Positions 59,273 through 64,000 of a DNA stretch of 64,000 nt are shown piece after piece. The notes below the pieces were generated by a model. It saw only the letters and a program-made list of their open reading frames with translations, was not told the DNA's origin and did not search any database. The stretch is from Rhea pennata (Eukaryota > Chordata > Aves > Rheiformes > Rheidae), in the NCBI RefSeq assembly GCF_028389875.1, contig NC_084668.1, forward strand, positions 24,128,993-24,192,992. Reading direction: 5' to 3'. How positions within the stretch are numbered: position 1 is the stretch's first letter; the number at the start of each line of letters is the position of its first letter. A program made the position numbers and the translations under genes.

Positions 59273-62200
59273 TTTTTTTTTTTTTTTTTTGTTATTTCTC
59301 ATCCTATTTAAAACTGACGTAGAGAACAATTTATTGAAAACTGTTAATATGCCTTTTCGATTTTCTCTTTTCATGCCAGTCACATCTCCTTCAGTCTTCG
59401 CTCACAGGTCACGTTTGCTAGGCCTCTGATCATTACTGTTGTTCTTAGCATATTCTGTGATCCCATATCACTAAATCTGAAATGGGCCACGTGACACAAT
59501 TCACCAGCTTTCTCTCAGTATTGCATTACACATTCCTTTACAGTATCTAATTTACTCATTTGAAATAAAATATAAACATTAATGTAAAAGTACTCATAAT
59601 TTTCACATGCATATCTTCCTGCTTCAAACAGATAATCCCTTGTAACTTCCAGTATCTGAAGAGGTGCATTTGGCTACTGATCAAAAGTGTACTATCTTCT
59701 TTGGTCCTCAAATCTGGAATAATTGCCCAAATGTTAAGGAATTATCCTGGCAGCAGCACAGCTCTAATCATCATCCCGACAGCAGTGCAGCCTCCCTGGT
59801 ATGAGTTGTGGAGCCGTAAATGAAGGGAGCTCTTTGCCTGGTGCTAGGATCAGCTCTTCTTTCTCCATCTCCCAGGCTTGGTACCCAGACTTCTCCAGCC
59901 TACGGTTTCTGATGCCAACGCAGCGTCAGCCCACACCAAAATATCTTCTCAAAGAGGCCCAGAATAAACGTATATGTGTTTATGCTCATATCTACAGAGA
60001 ACCAAACACTGCAAGCGCCTCTGCGAGCCACCCACGTCAGCTTCCTACCTGGCTGCTAATCAAAAAGATGCTATAGGCAGGGGTTAAAACACATTGCATT
60101 TGCGACAGAGAGTAGTACTTGATTTACTGGATGGCATCAGCTCTAGATCAGCACGATCCACTGTTATTTACACTAAAGTGCTTTTTGATTAAGTCTTTTC
60201 TGCAATTAAAGAAGAAATAAACTCACTTTTACCTCCTCTATTTCCTTCTGATTTTCTGTGCGACTTAACAGACCTTTTCACACTACTACTCTGTATTAGC
60301 ACCAAACTCTAAACATTGGAGCCTTCGCTGTGCAAATACAGTAACATTATTTGCTTTAAGTCAGGACAACTATGAATTCAACAGTGCCTGATCAAATCAT
60401 ATCTTTCTATTGCCTCCTGACCTACCTGTGAAGTCTTAAAACTCTACTGTTAGCCCTCCGCTACTAGAAGGAAAAAGCCTGCTGCATGTGTTAAATACTT
60501 GGGGATCTGGTGCAGAATTTGACACAAGCTAAGGCACTGACATCTAAACTGTAGCACTAGCAGAGCTATGCAGCATCAGAGCACATCAGTAAACTCACTT
60601 GCACTGTTATTAATCCTATCCTGGAAAAATGACTCCAATGTTATCATATTGCAAATAAGGAAACATTTAGTAGTAATCACGAGAGGGCTCTGTGCTGACT
60701 TTTGCAGAGAATACCCACACTGGAGACTTGTTTCCTGTGCAGTAACTCCTCCCTACTCGCGATTTCCTCCCCGCACATCCCCCTGCCCCGGCTCTGGGTA
60801 CCTCTTGGCCGGCAGGAGGGATGCCTGGACGGAACACAAGGCCTGGCAAGCTTGGCCCAAAATACTCGTGCTCAGGTTAATTATCTTGCAGTAACATTTC
60901 CCAGGTTGCACATTCCTGCAAAGAAAAAAGAAAAGAATTATTATTTGCAAATCCTAACTTTTTGGGGACCATGAAAGCTAGGCACATATCTATTGTGCCT
61001 TTCCCTGTTTAAGTAGAAATTTTGCAGGGAAAACTGGCAGCATGCAAAGAGAAGGCTGCCTCCATCAAAAGAGGAATCAGAACAGGAAAACATACAGTCT
61101 GTGCACTCAGTACCCACAGTGAATATTAGTCCCTGAGGCCAAAAGGCCCAATTTGTTCTCAAACCAATGTAAATTTGAAGTAATTCCACCGATTTCAGCA
61201 TAGCGTTGTAAAAGCCAATATAAATGGTGGAATGAAAACAGGAGAGCCTAAAAACATGTGTGCATTGATATTGTAGGAAGACTGAATGGAGAATCTACTG
61301 CTGCAGTTGCTTCTCTTAAAAGCCATGGTTCACTAAACAGCTTTGTAATAATGAAGTTTCTATGGTTTAGGCCAGAGAAAAATGCATGCAAAAGCTGAAA
61401 TAAATCAACTAAACAAAAGTAAGACCAACCTCCTTTCAACCTCTAGGTGCTTTAGCAGCTAATTACAGAAACGATCTGCAGAACTTGCATTCAAGCGTGC
61501 ACATGGGGAAGGGAGGGGGAGGGAATGGCCAGCAAGTGCTGTAAATGAAGCCCCAGCCAAAGATACCACTGTCCATTTGAGATACAGAGTGATAAACAAA
61601 ATAGCTTTAAAAATCCAGGCAATTTAAAATAACGTATAAGAACCATGACCACGCAGGATTGTGTTTATTTACTCATATTTAGAGATAAAAGACTCCAGTT
61701 CCTCACTGGTATAACACCTTTTGCATAAACTGTGTGACAAAATGAAACCCTCAAGGGGATCCTGCTATTAAGTCTCTGAAGTTGCCCTGCACAGTTCGAG
61801 TTTGCATTTGTCAGTGACGCACATTTTAACGCTTCCCCCCCACCCCATACCTGTCCCCTAGCACCAAGCACGCAGCAGATACAGAGGCGACAGAACAACG
61901 CAGCCCTGTAGCTTCTGGAGAGCAAAACTCGCCACTGATTCAGATGGCATCCTGAGTGTTTTGACTATTCTGTCTGTTTGCAGAATTAAACATACCTCAA
62001 AGCTGCTTCCATCTACCTTTGACACCATCTCAGACCTTCAAGTCATACGCTAATATTGCCCAAGGGAAAAAAACTAAAATAAATAATAATGGTAAAAAGA
62101 TCACAGAAAAATGAAGGTTTCTTCCACAGATATTATCAATAAAGTTGTACTCAAATACACACACGCATGCACATTCTCTGTTCTTTCTGAACTTCAGTAA

Positions 62201-64000
62201 AAGGGGTTTGGAACACAAAATTTGTGCCCATCTGTTTCCATTTTTTAATATTTTCTTTTTTTCTCTCTCTCTCATTCCAGTCCATATTTATTTCCTTTTG
62301 TTTAGTCTGTACTCTTTATTCCCTTTCCTCTTTTTGCAGATTTCTTTTTTGATTTGTTTGGGAAAGAAACAGTCTTTCCCTGTTTTTCATAATACAAGCT
62401 GGTGCAACAGGCCCACTCAGGATTTCCTCCTCTTTCACTCTCCAGTTTCAGTTGTCTGTGCTCAATCTTAGTGGCAGAGTAAAAGTGTTAGGCTTTATTT
62501 ATTTAAGCGAAGTGTATTGGTTTATTTTTAAATTCAATTTTAGATACCAAGTGTAAACCTCTGTGTGGAGGCTCAGACACATTACTGATAAGCCATTATA
62601 TTTAAGCTAACTTAAAGCAGCTCCTGACCTATTTGAGATGAAGCACTGTAAGGCCCGATTGAGCTGGAATTAAAGTGTCTGCAGGGGGATTTAACCAACT
62701 TGGTTTAAAACCACCTTCTTAGGCTGGGAGAGCTGAGCCGTGCCACGTTCAGCAGAAGGTTATCAACGCTAACGAAGCAGGAGGCCCAGCATCAGGCAGG
62801 GCTTTCGCCCTCCTTGCAGGAGCCGCTAGTCCTCTGCATGGAGCAACCCCTTCCCCGCTGACCCCAGCACCCGGCCGGCCGAGCCCTTCCCCGTCTGACC
62901 TGTACCTGCTCTCCAAACACCAGCTTTTCGGCAGGCTCCTTCGGGCATTATAAACTCCCATCACAAAAGCTATTTCAGATTTCGTGAAATCCTGCTACAG
63001 TATTCCACTCCAGCACCCTTAAGTTTATTTTCTTTTTAACTTTCACTCCAAATTTGTGTTCCAGTTTGTTAATTAATTACAATATTCTAATCTTGTTAAA
63101 AAATAATGGAAGTGTTTTCGTCTAGGAATGTAAAATGTGCATCTCATTAGATCTGCTCACCTTGAGAGCTCCACGTGGAACTGAAGAGAAACTGGTTCTG
63201 TTTTGTTCCTGACACAGAAAATTCAAGCCAAAAAAAACCCCATCACAGAAAAGTTAAGACTGAATTCCCCAATAAAAATCTTTAGGAATCAGAGAAAAGA
63301 GAAAACTTAGAGAATACACCGGTAAAATCAAGCAAAGCAGCTGTATAGTCACTATCAGCTGAAACAAACCAACCTTTCTCAATATAGTCAAGTTTTAACC
63401 TGTGCTTGGAAACACAGGTTTCCAAGCCAAGGACTTCTGTTAAAAATCCAGATTCTGTGAAAATCTTAACAGCGGCAGAGAGGAGCCCGCTCCTGTTTCT
63501 AACGCGCCTCTGCCCCACGCTGCTGCTGCGCAGCAAGCCACGCTCCAGCGTCGCGCACCCTGGGCTAGCGCACAGAAAAGCTTCCCGCTCTGGCTTTCGC
63601 ACGGTCCTGCTGTGAAAGCCCATGTGCCACCACCTTCAGACAGAACGAGTGCCAGCTGCACAAAGGATTTCTTATTCCAAAACAAATACATTCAAAGAAC
63701 TATAAAAAACCACGTATGCAGAACTCCTTTAGCATGGTTGAAAAGAGAGAGCAAAGAAAGACTAACCTGCGCTATTTGCATCCTCTGGAGGTCACCCAGT
63801 TCTGAACTTCCTCAGCAGCTTCAGTCTTGCTTCCTGTGGAGTCGCACACGACGCTGCACTTCCGCACTGCACCTTGCTACACTTGCTTCACTCACTTTTT
63901 AAAAACAGATGAAGAAACTAATGGCCTCTCACAGCATGTTTAAGAGATTCGTGCTCTCACGATGAACCACTGACATTTCTGCATAGCCAGAGAGTGACCT
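59273..64000. other. Right-end region, no gene seen
   Basis: I found no coding exon of WIPF1, CHRNA1 or another gene. It is mostly AT-rich non-coding DNA with modest GC-rich patches at 60,760-60,830, 62,800-62,920 and 63,470-63,620, and a G-rich tract at 61,505-61,523. A possible 48-base 5'-UTR exon is discussed among the findings. Confidence 0.6.
61505..61523 (+). repeat. Predicted G-quadruplex motif
   Basis: Four G runs (4, 3, 5 and 3 bases) are separated by AA, A and A, meeting the usual G3+N1-7 pattern on the plus strand. Confidence 0.7.

Noticed and set aside
59000..64000. CHRNA1 3' exons expected by synteny
   Set aside because: No open frame resembles a nicotinic receptor subunit, so the gene must lie beyond the window.
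1..64000. CRISPR arrays, operons, phage or plasmid genes
   Set aside because: The DNA is vertebrate with spliced genes. No spaced direct-repeat array or prokaryotic gene pattern is present.

Overview
The window is vertebrate nuclear DNA, most likely from a bird. It carries parts of two genes, GPR155 and WIPF1, both on the minus strand and arranged head-to-tail as in other amniotes. The evidence for a bird is a low density of recognisable transposons, degraded CR1 and MIR-like fragments, compact introns, and extremely GC-rich proline-coding exons set in AT-rich introns. The species cannot be named from sequence alone. No bacterial-type genes, CRISPR arrays, tRNAs or rRNAs were seen.

Layout. 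Positions 1-16,250 hold the 5' part of GPR155 (LYCHOS, the lysosomal cholesterol sensor): coding exons at 8658-9117, 3537-3936, 1994-2159 and 554-709, covering residues 1-394. The non-coding first exon ends at 16246 inside a CpG island at about 16,050-16,740. The rest of the gene lies off the left edge. Positions 16.8-27 kb are intergenic, with two small orphan CpG-rich patches and a few homopolymers and hairpins. From about 26,965 to beyond 45 kb lies WIPF1 (WASP/WASL-interacting protein). Its seven coding exons can be joined with intact GT/AG sites and consistent phases into a 495-residue protein: 43781-43831, 42004-42133, 39637-39795, 37476-38246, 35112-35318, 33357-33470 and 31806-31861. 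A long 3' UTR runs leftward. A candidate first exon has a strong donor at 45462/45461 beside CpG-rich DNA. The right-hand 18 kb (46-64 kb) has no recognisable coding exon. It holds CpG-rich blocks, a young 124-bp repeat pair, a 36-bp tandem duplication, a perfect 18-bp hairpin and a CR1 remnant. CHRNA1, the expected next gene, was not seen.

The two genes are neighbours by conserved synteny and have no known joint pathway. GPR155 acts at the lysosomal membrane in cholesterol-mTORC1 signalling. WIPF1 acts in the cytosol on actin and WASP. I found no convincing undescribed system. The most useful leads are a uORF overlapping the GPR155 start, a micro-repeat running into a GPR155 splice donor, alternative promoters and poly(A) sites for WIPF1, orphan CpG islands, and a set of perfect short-loop hairpins and 34-35-nt homopolymers that merit checks for mutation mechanism or assembly artefact.
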